The notes: generated by a model from the letters alone, not told the origin. Counted from the first letter of the stretch, positions 49,179-60,600 are shown. The stretch: DNA of 64,000 bases from Prorocentrum cordatum (GCA_963575745.1 CAUYUJ010014606.1:122636-186635), one strand, 5' to 3'. A program made the numbers and translations.

Positions 49179-50080
49179 AAATGCTCGACCGATCCACTTC
49201 GCACCTCAGCACACCGAGAGTTCCAGCGACAAGAAGATCGGCATCCGCATCTGCACTTACAATGCACGTTCCTTCAAAATCCCAAAAGAAGCACGCACGC
49301 GACAAAAAGATAAAAGTAGCAAGACTCCGACAACAGCTATCCGACATCAGAGTACGCATCATCGGAATGCAGGAGTCGAGACTACCACGTGATACCCACA
49401 CCGCCGACCAGCACACCACCATCTCAAGCGGACACGACAACCACAACTTGGAATGCTCACGACTGATCAACACGCACCCTTACCACGACGACAAAGGACA
49501 ACAGCTATACTTCAAACCCAGCCAGTGGAGAATAATAACCCAGAACCCTAGATTAGTGATAGTCAAGTTCACAAGACCCAGGTTCAAGAGAACCATATTG
49601 GCCGCACACGCACCACACTCACATGCTGACGCCCTTGAGTGCAGCCAGTACTGGGACAACATCAGCGCTGAGACTGAAAGATGCAACGGCGACATTACCC
49701 TCATCGACGTCAACGGTACTACGGGGAGCATCACCTCACCGCACATTGGAAATAAAAGGCAAAATAAAAAAAAACAGAGGGGGAAGTACTTCCACGCCTG
49801 GTTGCAGCAGCAGCAGCACGACCTCTTCGCCGCCAACACTACTATGGAGACACATGGACCCAGCCACACATGCGTGGGAAAGAATATACAACAACGCATC
49901 GACTACATCTGCCTACCATGCGGACAAGAGACGACCGTCAAGCAACATAGACGTCCTCGACGACGTCGATACACACCAAGAAGGCGAAGACCACTACCCG
50001 ATCATCGCTGATGTTTCCTGCATCGAACAGGCCAACATCAACACATGCGGGACACCCACGGACCGCACAAAGCTGTGACA
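49160..50080 (+). pseudogene. LINE APE-type endonuclease
   Basis: The main frame (49160-50011) shows IIGMQESRLPR (catalytic Glu), RTILAAHAPHSHAD, ITLIDVNGTTG (DxNG) and QRIDYICLP (RIDY). The last catalytic segment, EDHYPIIADVSC (DHxP-type), lies in a second frame (49623-50078), so a shift occurs near 49940. The family nicks target DNA to prime reverse transcription. Upstream of residue 25 the reading runs into satellite, so the true start is not the ATG at 49160 with any certainty. Confidence 0.75.
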
Positions 50081-50792
50081 CCCAGGAGCACAACAGAAGT
50101 TTGAAGGATGGGATCGCTGCGATCCCACCACCATCCTGCAAAGAGGAGATGAACGACCACGACACCTACCTCTCACAACAAGTAGACGAGGCAGGCACCA
50201 GGGCCTTCAAAAACCTGACCAAGTCCACCCCAGGAAGCCACGCCTACAACCAACGACGTTCGCCCTCATCCACGCACGAAGGGCACGCCAACGGCCACTA
50301 CGACGCTCACGGCAAGAAGGCCAGAACATCAAGACGCGGATAGGCCTCATCAACCGAGCCTACCACATCTACGGCGAAGCCCGCATCTGCACAATCAGCG
50401 AGTACGAGGCCACGACAAACCCAGGGGCTCTCCTAGCACTTCAACGCGTAGCTGAAGACATAATAAACAACAACGACCAGCTAGAGGAGAACGCACTGGC
50501 TGCGATTGCATCCCTACGCGGGTCATCACCCCAGCTAGCAACCGCCATCGAGACTGGCCGTTCCAACTTTCCCGCTGGCATTGCCAACAATGCAAAGGAC
50601 GCTTACATCAATAACGACTCCAGAGGAGCATGGGCTGACATCAAGAGGCTCCTGAGATTTCGAGGCAGACCAGGACGCATTACAGCTGAATACCAACACG
50701 TCATCGGCCTTGAAGGACAATCACTACATGATCAACTGCAGCAGGCGGAAGCAGAACTGGACCACTTCGCCATCGCCGAGCACTCCAAGATT

Positions 50793-51945
50793 ATGAGCCC
50801 GCAAGAGATCACCGACAAGTACGACAACCACGCCAACTACGCAGTCACAGTCAGAACGCTGCACGACACAGCTCTCCACAACATCATCACCAGAGAAAAG
50901 GCGAAGCGAGAGTTCACACAGGCAAAACATGGAAGAAGTGGAGGACCTGACAACCCCATCGACGACTTCTGCACAATCGCGCCGAAAGAAATGACCAAGA
51001 TCTACCACCCACGTCTGGTAAAAGCGCAACTTGCGACCGTGGAACCACGATCTCACAAAGGAGGATGGAAAACGTCGAGTTTCAAGCCCAACGCAACCAA
51101 ACCTGACCTGGAAGCGAGACGGATGATACTACTCAACAACACCATAACGAAGCACCACCACCACCACTTCCTACGGACCAGACTCAAGACCATCACGGCT
51201 CATCATACTACGAGACGCACAATGCGGGACGCGACCACACCAGCCCACCGACTTCGTCACGCATACGACCCTGGGAATCATGGACTACCTCAGACACAGA
51301 GGAGTATCAGCTATGATAGTGTCCTGGACCGGAAGTACGCCTTTTACAGAGTGGTACCCCGTTTTGTTTTCCAGCTCCCACATACACCAGATGAGCTCAA
51401 CGAGCGGTTCAAAGAGATCCATATACACGAACCATTTTCTCTCGGCACTACAGATTGACATGGAAGGAGCGCCCATATTCAACCACAGCGTGGACGACGA
51501 GCACCTATGCGCAATGCTACAAGACGCGCACACAGACATGTGGGCCACTACGAAAGGATCCACCAGACTTGCGCAGCCACGTACTGGTACGCGATCTGGA
51601 GTACCAGCGCCAGACCTCACCGTCAACTACCTCTCAGCAAAGGTTACACGACACATCGCAGAGGACATGATCGACAGCAACCTTGAGATAGGCATCGACA
51701 TGGGACCACAGGAAGCCATCTTCTCCAAGGGCAGACAAGCAATAGGTGGAGACAATGGAGGAGCAAAACTCACCGACACATCCTTCGCAGACGACATGAA
51801 CGTGCACGCCCATATACGACACAACACGGTACAGGGCTTCATCGACACGGCCAAGACGCTCTCCAACATCGTAGTAAAATGGACCCTGGCCCATGGTAGT
51901 CGACTCCACGCCAAAAAGACCAAGATTGCGTTTCTCCTACATTGA
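50793..51945 (+). pseudogene. LINE reverse transcriptase
   Basis: Two frames (50793-51458 and 51280-51945) share one RT. The first has KGGWKTSSFKPNATKPDLEA and MILLNNTITKHHHHHFLR, the fingers region where R-I-L-N-K is usual, and SYDSVLDRKYAFYRV, the first catalytic-Asp block. The second frame has GTRSGVPAPDLTVNYL (the G-x-P-D block) and SFADDMNVHAHI with the FADD active site, then HGSRLHAKKTKIAF. The catalytic residues survive but the shift near 51350-51450 splits them. The end runs into the minisatellite. Confidence 0.8.
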
Positions 51946-52049
51946 CATCAGAGCAGAACAGCAAAGGAGCAACGCGCCGAAGATAACATCACTAACATAG
52001 AAAACAAGCACCTCAGCGAGCCAATCGAGCTCGTCAACCACCAAATATG

Positions 52050-53160
52050 CCCCGGGTACTGCAATATACGACGGGGGACAAGGCCCGAGATCGGAGGTTG
52101 GGGGGTGAGTTCGACGTAAAACGGAAATCCCCCCTACAGGAAATTGATTTCGGTTTCGGGTTCGTGTCGTGCGTGCCGTACGTGCGTGCGTGCGGGCGAG
52201 GCGAAGCTGCGTGGGCGGGCGAGAGGAAATCCTCCTGTGGCTGGGCCGCGGCCGGACCAAATGTAACTCCTCCGGCGGCCGGTGCCGCGCGGTGTCCCGC
52301 CGGTGTCCCGCTGGTGTCCCGAAATCGTCCTGTGGCTGGGCCGCGGCCGGACCAAATATTTTTCCTCCGGGGGCCGGTGCCGCGCGGTGTCCCGCAGGTG
52401 TCCCGTGGTCTCCCGTAATGTCCCGTGGTGTCCCGTGGTGTCCCGTTGAGTGAGATCGATAGTGAGATCGATCGTGAGATCGATAGTGAGATCGATAATG
52501 AGATCGATACTGAGATCGATGTGGTGCCCCGAGGTGTCCCGTGTTGTCCCGTGTTGTCCCAAAAAGTGAGATCGATAGTGAGACCGATAGTGAGATCGAC
52601 AGGTGTCCCGTGGTGTCCCGTGGAGTGAAACCGATAGTGAGATCGATACTGAGATCGATACTAAGATCGATGTGGTGTCCCGAGGTGTCCAGTGGTGTCC
52701 CGTGGTGTCCTATGATGTCCCAAAAAGTGAGATCGATAGTGAGACCGATAGAGAGATCGACAGGTGATCCGTGGTGTCCCGTGGTGTCCGGTGGTGTCCC
52801 GTTGAGGGAGATCGATAGTGAGACCGATAGTGAGATCGATGTGGTGTTCCGAGGTGTCCCGTGGTGTCCTATGATCCTATGGTGTCCCGTTGGGTGAGAT
52901 TGATAGTGAGATCGATAGTGAGACCGATAGTGAGATCGAGAGGTGTTCCGCGGTATCCCGTGGTGTCCCGTGGTGTCCTGTGATTCCCGTTGAGGGACAT
53001 CGACAGTGAGTCGATAATGAGATAGACAAGTGTCCCGTGGTATCCCGTGGTGTCCCGTGGTGTTCCGTTGAGTGAGATCGGTAGTGAGATCGATTGAGTC
53101 AGACGTTGGTTCCCCCCCTTCCCCCCCCCACAACCTCCCTATCACCCGATGGGTGGTCGT
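52050..53160. repeat. Mosaic GGTGTCCCGT / GAGATCGATAGT minisatellite within LINE 2
   Basis: A 95-bp duplication (starts at 52226 and 52321, CTGTGGCTGGGCCGCGGCC) leads into about 650 bp of alternating blocks: runs of GGTGTCCCGT decamers and runs of GAGATCGATAGT 12-mers, each block 20-60 bp. LINE sequence resumes by about 53170 (CAGCGGAGAATATCAAAG). GGTAC words occur near both edges, but a target duplication is not proven. Confidence 0.8.
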
Positions 53161-53368
53161 GTAGGTACAGCGGAGAATATCAAAGTCCGCAACGAGCATG
53201 GCTCCACTACATAAAGAAGTCTACAAGCGAAGACAGCTGAGCATGGACAACAAGACCCTCCTCAACGATGCGTTGACCAAACCGGCCTTCTACAACTCAC
53301 ACATCTGGAACCCTCTGAACCAGGGCCAGCTACATAGCGTCGAGACAGAGTAACTTGGGGGATACAGG

Positions 53369-54358
53369 ATGGCAGCTGGATACAAGGCCAACAGCCACGA
53401 CCACCAGAAGGTCAACAGCAGCACGGTGCTTACTGAAGCCAGACGTCCAGATGCGAAGATCGCAATGCGCATGTTCAGACTACGATACTTACCGAGTCTA
53501 CCACAACACGCATCAACCATGCGATTACGAATCATCGACGCCATCCTCAGCCGAGACTCATCATGGGGACAGATCGATCTACAAAGGATGTGGACACATC
53601 TCGACAGCGAGCACAAACTGCACCCTACCGTGGACCTCGACCCCGTCCTAAGCGCAATTCGCGGGACCCCCCAGATCTTCACGGCTCAGGTTAAGACCGC
53701 GACGCAGCGCCATATACGACACAACCTTGATCAAGAGCACATACGACAATGGCACAACAACATGCGACCTTACCAAGACAACGATCGTGCCCCACAATTC
53801 AGTACCGACGACAACCATAACGACAAGACGATAATGTGTTACGAATGTGGAGCCACCTGTACGGAGATCAACGCACTCTACGCACACGTGGGAAAACACC
53901 ACCCAACAGATGACCACCCAACGAGATGGGCTCACGGGACAAGATGCATGACATGTTCTAACGAATACCACACATTTGGAAGACTCGTCAAACACCTACT
54001 AGCATGCAATGCATGCGCGACACCTTGGAGAAGAAACACCGACGGATATGACGATGCAACCACGGAAGCAAACAGAGAAGCCATACAAGACGAGCAAAGA
54101 GCCAACATGAAGTCTGGACTTCCCCCACTGCACGCACAAATCTCCTACACTTCTTCTCCCCCGCATGTTACCCGAAGGGTTTCCACAACGGCTGGGGAAA
54201 CACATTGTCCGATAGCTTGGCCGAGCTCCGGCCGCAACGGTCGGCCACATGGGCGATTCCAAAAGGCAGGGGGCGGCGGTGATTCGCCGCAGGCGTCTTC
54301 GATCCGCCGCCCCCTGGGGCTTGCCGTAAGGGCGCGCGGCATGCCAGGCGTTAGGTAG
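53369..54358 (+). pseudogene. C2H2 zinc-finger C-terminus of LINE 2
   Basis: 329 residues open. After KVNSSTVLTEARRPDAKI and RLRYLPSLPQHASTMRLRI, two C2H2 fingers are visible: CYECGATCTEINALYAHVGK with the second His after KH, and CMTCSNEYHTFGRLVKHLLA ending in C. The rest, from about residue 270, is repeat sequence. Such fingers at the end of LINE proteins are thought to bind nucleic acid. It is separated from the RT by the minisatellite, so it is no longer part of one polyprotein. Confidence 0.7.
54195..54310 (+). repeat. 115-bp dispersed repeat, copy 1
   Basis: GATAGCTTGGCCGAGCTC, GGCCACATGGGC and GGGGGCGGCGGTGATTCGCC, then GTCTTCGATCCGC. The copy at 55225-55340 keeps the same order. Here it lies at the 3' end of LINE 2. 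Confidence 0.7.
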
Positions 54359-54529
54359 TGTTTGGTCATGTTGGAAATTTCTAGGGGAGCCTTCGGCCCA
54401 ACCCGCTGCCCACCGAGAAGGGTGCGCAAGGACGCGGAAGGAGAGGACAAAAAATGGAATTTCGCCTCCACGAGGACACATAACCTTCCCAGGTTGTCGG
54501 TCGATTCGCTCAGGACGGCCTTAAGAGGG

Positions 54530-55110
54530 CCTCCAAGACGGCCAAGATGGTCTCCAAGACGGTTACCATGGCCCGAAGAGGGCCAAAGATGATCTCAAGA
54601 CCGCCCAAGATGGCCCAAGAGGCCTCCAAGACGGCCCAAAACGCATATAAAAAGACCTCCAGGAAGACCCGCAGATGTCGGGATCATTGATTATTCTTGG
54701 ATATGTGAATGTCTTTAGCGTTTGCCCATTTTCGGCTTTCTGTCTGTCCAAAACGGCCCAAGGCCACCAAGATGGCCCCAAAAGCGCCAAGCAGGCCTGA
54801 GAGATGGCCCATTGACGGCCCAAAAAGTCCTCAAGATGGCCCCACGAAGGCCCCAAGACTGCCCGGGAGACCTCCAAGACGCCCAAGATGGACTCCAAGA
54901 CGGCCCTGAAGCGCCCCAAGAAGGCCCAAAGTCGGCCCGGAGAGGCCCCCAAGACGGCGTCCGACGGTGCCAAACGGGCCAGGAACGCCCTCAGACGGCC
55001 AAAGAGCCTCCTAAGGAGCTTCCGAAGTCCAAGGAAGCGCCCAGGAGGCCTCCAAAAGGCCCCCAGGAAGTTCCCAGGAGGCCCACTAGTGCCCCAACAG
55101 ACTTCCGAAT
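54530..55110 (+). repeat. CCAAGAGGCCCC satellite, block 3
   Basis: Degenerate CCAAGACGGCCC-type repeats around a unique patch (about 54673-54750) that ends ATTTTCGGCTTTCTG. Block 1 has an equivalent patch at about 8310-8375. Confidence 0.7.
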
Positions 55111-55224
55111 GGCTTCCAAGAGGCATCCTCATCATTTGTCCTCGCTCTCTTCCCGTCTTCTCCTTTCTCCCCCACGTGTTCCGCGAATGGACTCCAAGAC
55201 GGCTGGGGGAGCGCTCATCCCGAT

Positions 55225-55340
55225 AGCTTGACCGAGCTCTGGCCACAACGTTCGGCCACATGGGCTCTTTCAACAAGCAGGGGGCGGCGGTGATTCGCCG
55301 CAGGAGTCTTCGATCCGCAACCCCCTGTTGCCCGCAGGAG
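55225..55340 (+). repeat. 115-bp dispersed repeat, copy 2
   Basis: Counterpart of 54195-54310 (GATAGCTTGACCGAGCTC; GGGGGCGGCGGTGATTCGCC; GTCTTCGATCCGC). It directly precedes the roughly 103-bp satellite. Confidence 0.7.
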
Positions 55341-55379
55341 GAGCCCACGAATGTGGGGACATGTTGCAGCTCGCAAGCC

Positions 55380-56795
55380 CCCAGGGAACTCGTGGTGATC
55401 TCCGTGGGACGTACCTCCGTTGGGCCTCCCAGGAGCCAACGAAAACGGCGACAATTTCGCAGATCGCAGCCCCCTTGGGGGGGGGGCCGTGGTGATCCGC
55501 GTACGACGTCACTCCGCCGGCCCTCCCAAAAGCCCACGAAAGCGGCGACAATTTCGCTGATCGCAGACCCCCAGGGGGCGGCGAGGTCTCGTGGTGATCT
55601 GCGTATGACTTCACTCCGCTGGCCCCCCTCGTGGTGATCTGCGAATGACGTCACTCCGCTGGCCCCCCCCCACAAGCCAACGAAAATGGCGACGATTTCG
55701 CAGATCGCAGCCCCCCACGGGGCGACGAGGTCAGGTGGTGATATCCATGGGACGTGCCTCCGCCGGGGGGGCGGAGAGGTCAGTGATCTGCGTATGACGT
55801 CAGTTCCGCTGGCCCTCCCAGGAGCCCGCGAAAATGGCGCAAAGTTCGCAAATCGCAGGCCCTTAGGGGACGGCGAGGTCGTGTGGTGATCCGCGTATGA
55901 CGAACGTCCGCTGGCCTTCCCAAGAGCCCACGAAAGTGGCGACAGTTTCGCAGATCGCAGCCCCCCAGGGGACGGCGAGGTTGTGGTGATCCGCGTATGA
56001 CCTACTCCCGCTGGCCCCCCCAAAACACGAAGGTGGCGACAGTCTCGCAGATCGCAGGGCCCCAGGGGACGGCGAGCTCTCGTGGTGATCCGCATATGAC
56101 GAACCTCCGGTGGCCCTCCCAGGAGCCCACGAAAATGGCGACAATTTCGCGGATCGCAGACGCCCCAGGGGACGGCGACATCCCGTGCAGATTTGTGTAT
56201 GACGTAACCCGGTGGCCCTCTCAGGAGCCCACGAAAGTGGCGACAGCTCGTTGACAGCAGTCCCCATCACGGGGGCGGCGAGGTCTCGTGGTGATTTGCG
56301 TGTGACGTACTTCCGCTGGCCCTCCCAGAAGCCCAAGACAGTGGCAACAATTTCGCAGATCGCAGACTTCCCAAGGGACGGCGAGGTCGCGTGGTGATCC
56401 GCGTATGACAGACGTCCGCTGGGCTTCCCAGGAGTCCACGAATGTGGTGACAGTTTCGCAGATCACACGCCCCCAGGGAACGGCGAGGTCTCGTGGTGAT
56501 CTGCGTAGGACGTACCTCCGCTGGCCCTCTCAAATTCCGACGAAAATGGGAACAGTTTCGCAGCTCGCAGGCCCCCCGGGGACGTCGAAGTCTCGCGGTG
56601 ATCTGCGTGCGACATACCTCCGCTGGGCCTCCCAAGAGCCCGCGACAATGGCGACAATTTCGCAGATCGCACGGCCCCAGGGGACGGCGAGGTCTCGCGG
56701 AGGATCTGCGTATGACGCACCTCCGCTGGGCCTCACAGGAGCCCACGAAAGATGCGACAGCTTCGCAGATCGCAGGCCCCCCAGGGGACGGCGAG
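55380..56795. repeat. Satellite of about 103 bp, about 14 units
   Basis: Each unit contains TCGTGGTGATCTGCGTATGA, TCCGCTGGCCCTCCCAGGAG, CCCACGAAAATGGCGAC and TTTCGCAGATCGCAG, then CCCCCAGGGGACGGCGAGG. Unit starts are about 95-105 bp apart, with one short unit near 55592-55633. It translates to repetitive Arg/Ser/Cys peptides that shift frame between units, so it is not coding. Confidence 0.85.
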
Positions 56796-56924
56796 GTCAC
56801 GAAGCAGGGAGTAGGAGGAAGACAACGAAAGGATAATAATGAAGGAAGGAAAAGGGAAGAGGAGAAGGAGGAGCAGCAGGAGGCTGAGAGGGAGGCGGAG
56901 GAGGTGGGGACCGCAGTGCTGCAT

Positions 56925-57680
56925 TCAAAACCAGTGCCCAACACAGGAGGGTTGGGAACAAAACGATTGAGGATGAAGAGGTGGTCCCTGGGGAAAGCTT
57001 CGGGACCAGGACCCGCTTCCCACAGCCAGCCCCCAGAGATGTGTATTGGAAGCGCCGAAATGCTGCGCAAATTCATCGATCGTGGGTAACACAGGTACGA
57101 CGGTGGGTACAACAATTTTCTCCCGTGCCTCAGCCAACTTCAACTGCTCCCGCCCCAAGTCAGAAGCCAACTGATCACGCTTGCCCTGGAGGTCGGTAGT
57201 GTCAGAAGTGAGTTTCTCAAGAGACGCTGCCACGTTCAATACATTATTCTCCCGACGCCGAACCTCCTGCTCCACCTTGGCGAGCTTCTGGCTGGCGGGG
57301 GTGGGTTCGTGCTTCTCTGAGAGAATAGTGTCACATGCCGAACTGGTGATCCCACGTACAGCAGGCGAAAGGAGGTCCTTGTTCTTGCCACCAGCCAACT
57401 GCTTGAGCCGATGGAGGTCATCGATGGGGTTAGGCTGGAACTGGCGCTGACCCTTCCCCTTATCCTCACGATCCTGTTGGCCCCCTTTTCCTCCACGATC
57501 CTGCTGACCCAAAACTCCTCCCTGCCACTGACGACGCTGACCACCACGAAGGACAGAGAGAGGAGACCGACAATCATAGCAGAACGTGACATGAACGGGG
57601 TTCTTCTTGCATCCACATGTGGCGCAGACCGGGCCCAGTCCACCATGGAATTGGCACCTGACGCGCTGGCAGTTGTACAT
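56925..57680 (-). CDS. Retroposed, SL-headed zinc-finger ORF
   Basis: 251 residues from the ATG at 57680 (MYNCQRVRCQFHGG), with no intron. A Cys/His cluster near the start (C-x4-C-x2-H, then CATCGCKKNPVHVTFCYDC) looks like a zinc ribbon. A Gln/Gly/Arg-rich stretch follows (GQQDRGGKGGQQDREDKGKG), then a helical region that should form a coiled coil (SQKLAKVEQEVRRRENNVLN; ASDLGREQLKLAEAREK). Zinc finger plus basic linker plus coiled coil would suit a LINE ORF1 nucleic-acid-binding protein; I cannot name a family. The spliced leader 145 nt upstream shows descent from a mature mRNA. Its 3' end may be truncated or frameshifted, as a related protein segment (FVPNPPVLGTGFE) continues in another frame. 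Confidence 0.6.
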   Translation of the reverse strand: MYNCQRVRCQFHGGLGPVCATCGCKKNPVHVTFCYDCRSPLSVLRGGQRRQWQGGVLGQQDRGGKGGQQDREDKGKGQRQFQPNPIDDLHRLKQLAGGKNKDLLSPAVRGITSSACDTILSEKHEPTPASQKLAKVEQEVRRRENNVLNVAASLEKLTSDTTDLQGKRDQLASDLGREQLKLAEAREKIVVPTVVPVLPTIDEFAQHFGASNTHLWGLAVGSGSWSRSFPQGPPLHPQSFCSQPSCVGHWF

Positions 57681-57825
57681 CACTGTGCTCAGAAAGAGCG
57701 AACGAAGCTCACAAAGAGCGCGGCGAAAGCTGGAAGCTGGGCCGATGCAGCCAGGCCTGGAGAAGGGGCTGCCCTTCCACCTCGGCCCTCGAACCTCGGG
57801 AACCGGGACGGGGAGGAGTTCCCGT

Positions 57826-57847
57826 CTTGAGCCAAAATGGCTACGGT
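57826..57847 (-). other. Dinoflagellate spliced leader relic, complete
   Basis: The minus strand shows the full 22-nt leader with no mismatch: A, then CCGTAGCC, ATTTTGGC, TCAAG. The leader is added to dinoflagellate mRNAs by trans-splicing. Here it is followed by ACGGG, not a GT donor, so this is not an SL RNA gene but a leader copied into the genome with its mRNA. The (GGA)n tract starts at the next base upstream. Confidence 0.93.
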
Positions 57848-58325
57848 CCTCCTCCTCCTCCTCCTCCTCCTCCTCCTCCTCCTCCTCTTCCTCTTCCTCC
57901 TCCGCCTCTTCCTCCTCCGCCGCGGACGCCTCCGCCTCCGCCTCCTCCTCCGCCTCCGCCTCCGCCTCCTCCTCCGTCTCCGCCTCCTCCTCCTCCTCCT
58001 CTTCCTCCTCTCCACCTCCTCCTCCTCCCCTCCTCCATCCTCCACCTCCACCTCCCGCTCCGCATCCTCCTGCCTCCTCCTCCTCCTCCTGCTCCTTCTC
58101 CTCCTCCTCCTCCTCCTCCTCCTCCTCCTCCTCCTCCTCCGCCTCCTCCTCCCCTCCTCCTCCTCCTCTTCTCCTCCTCCTCCTCCTCCTCCTCCTCCTC
58201 CTCCTCCTCCTCCTCCCTCCTCTTCCTCCCCTCCTCCTCCTATCCTCCTTTTCCTCCGCCTCCTCCACCGCCTCCTGCCCCTCCGCCTCCTCCTTCTCCT
58301 CCTCCTACTCCTCCTACTCATACTC
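57848..58325. repeat. TCC trinucleotide array
   Basis: (TCC)n with CGC, TTC and ATC interruptions, beginning exactly at the SL boundary. Read on the minus strand it is (GGA)n. Confidence 0.9.
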
Positions 58326-58499
58326 CTCCTACTCATCGTCCTCATTAGCGTCGTCTCCTTCCGCGACCATCACCCTCCTACTCCTGCTCGTCATCCTCCC
58401 CTCAATCCACCATCACCTTACAACGGCATCACTCATCAAACGGAGATTGTGCATCATCTGCATCGTTATGATCAGCACCGTTATCATCTGCATCCGCAT

Positions 58500-58551
58500 C
58501 CACATCGTCATCAGCATCATCGTCATCAGCAGCAACAGCATCACCACCACC

Positions 58552-58600
<49 letters not shown>

Positions 58601-58635
58601 GCCTCATCAGCATCATCAGCCTCATCATCATCATC

Positions 58636-58701
<66 letters not shown>

Positions 58702-60600
58702 GTCATCAGCATCATCAGCAGCATCATCATCAGCATCATCATCGTCATCATCATTATCATCATCATCATCATCACCATCATCATCAGCATCATCATCAGC
58801 ATCATCATCGTCGTCATCAGCATCACCATCATCGACAGCAGCAGCATCATCAGCATCATCATCATCAACTCGCCATCATCATTATCAGCAGCATCATCAT
58901 CATCATCAGCAGCAGCATCCGCATCAGCATCTCCATTACCATCATCATCATAGTCATCGTCATCGTCATCAACCTCAGCAGCATCATCATCGTCATCAGG
59001 TTGATCAGCATGATAGTAATCATCGTCCTCAGCATCATAATTATCGTCATCGTCATCAGCAGCAGCAGTATCGGCATCAGCATCAGCATGATCATCAGCA
59101 AAAGCATCATCAGCGTCATCAGCATCATCAGCATCGTCATCATCATCAGCATCATCAGCAGCAGCATCAGCATCCTCATCAGCACTATCAGCATCGTCGT
59201 CATCGTCGTCATCAGCATCACCATCATCAGCAGCATAATAATCGTCATCGTCATCATCATCACCATCATCATCAGCAGCAGCATCAGCCTCATCATCATC
59301 ATCATCATCATCATCGTCATCATCAGCATCAGTATCCTCATCCTCATCAGCATTATCCTCGTCATCGCCATCAGCACCACCAGAATCATCAGCATCATCA
59401 TAAGCATCGTCATCATCAGCAGCATCATCATCACTCTCCTCATCAGCCTCATCCTCGTCGTCCTCAGTGGCAGCATCATCGCCATCATCATCATCATCAG
59501 CATCAGCATCAGCATCATCATCATCATCATCATAATCATCATCATCATCATCATCGTCATCGTCACCACCATCGTCGTCGGCGACATCGTCGTTATCAGC
59601 AGCAGCATCATCATCATAAGCGTGACCATCATCATCATCACCAGCACCATCGTAATCATCATCAGCATCACCATCATCGTCATCAGCAGCAGCAGCATCG
59701 CCAGCACGATCGTAATCATCATCAGCATCATCATCGTCATCAGCAGCAGCATCGCCATCAGCATCAGCAGTATGGTCATCATCAGCAGCAGCATCATCAG
59801 AACCATCATCATCCGTATCATCATCATCAGCAGCATCATCATCAGCATCAGCATCATCATAATCATCATCGTCGTCATCGTCATCAGCATCCAAATTCAT
59901 CATTCTCACCGTCATCAGCATCAGCAGAATCATCATCGTTGTCATCATTATCGTCAACACCACCACCCGCATTATATCCATCAGCATCATCATCATAACC
60001 ATAACCAGCAGTAACATCATCACCATGAACATAAGCATCATCAGCAGCATCACCATCATCACCATCATCATCATATCGATCAGTATCATCATGGTCTTTG
60101 ATCACCAGTCATATCATCATCATCGTCATCACCATCGTCAGCCCCATCAGTATCATCACATCCAGCAACAACAACAGCATCATCATCATCGGGATCATCA
60201 GCATCATAATCAGCAGCATCATCATCGTCATCATCAGCATCATCATCTTCACAGCAGCAACATCATCATCCTTGACATCATCATCAGCATCATCACCAGC
60301 AGCATCATCACCATCAGCATCATCGTCACCAGCATAATCACCACCATCAGCACCATCATCACCATCGTCATATACATCAGCAGCGTCATCATCATCAGCA
60401 TCGTCAGCGGCAGCATCATCATCATCAGCATCATCAGCATCATCATCGTCTTCGTCATCATCATCACCATCATCAGCAGCGTAATCATCTTCATCAGCAG
60501 CAGCATCATCACCACCACCATCATCATCATCATCATCATCAGCATAAGCATCATCACCACCACCACCATCATCAGCATCATCAATCTCATCATCACCTCC
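58500..60600. repeat. CAT/CAG trinucleotide tract, about 2.1 kb
   Basis: An imperfect (CAT)n with CAG, CGT and CAC substitutions, mostly kept in one triplet phase. Frames read poly-His/Gln, poly-Ile/Ser or poly-Met/Asp over hundreds of codons. The open length reflects the absence of stop triplets, not a gene. Confidence 0.9.

Larger units (their letters stand above)
49180..54360 (+). mobile_element. LINE-type retrotransposon 2, split by a minisatellite
   Basis: The plus-strand order is APE endonuclease (49180-50080), reverse transcriptase (50790-51945) and C2H2 zinc fingers (53370-54180). At least three frameshifts and the insertion of repetitive DNA at about 52050-53160 make it a pseudogene. 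The 3' limit lies near 54360, in a segment also present at 55225-55340. No spliced leader or poly(A) is seen. Confidence 0.8.

Noticed and set aside
51937-53199. 420-residue minus-strand frame rich in HHG, DLT and SLS
   Set aside because: Translation of the mosaic minisatellite within LINE 2.
55863-57115. Several 150-500-residue frames across the satellite of about 103 bp
   Set aside because: The peptides repeat with the satellite unit and change frame between units.
57826-57847. SL RNA gene
   Set aside because: A functional SL RNA gene needs a GT donor right after the leader and an intron with an Sm site; here ACGGG follows, leading into an mRNA-like ORF.
58413-60092. Met/Asp- and His-rich frames across the CAT tract
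   Set aside because: Pure low-complexity translation of CAT/CAG triplets on both strands.
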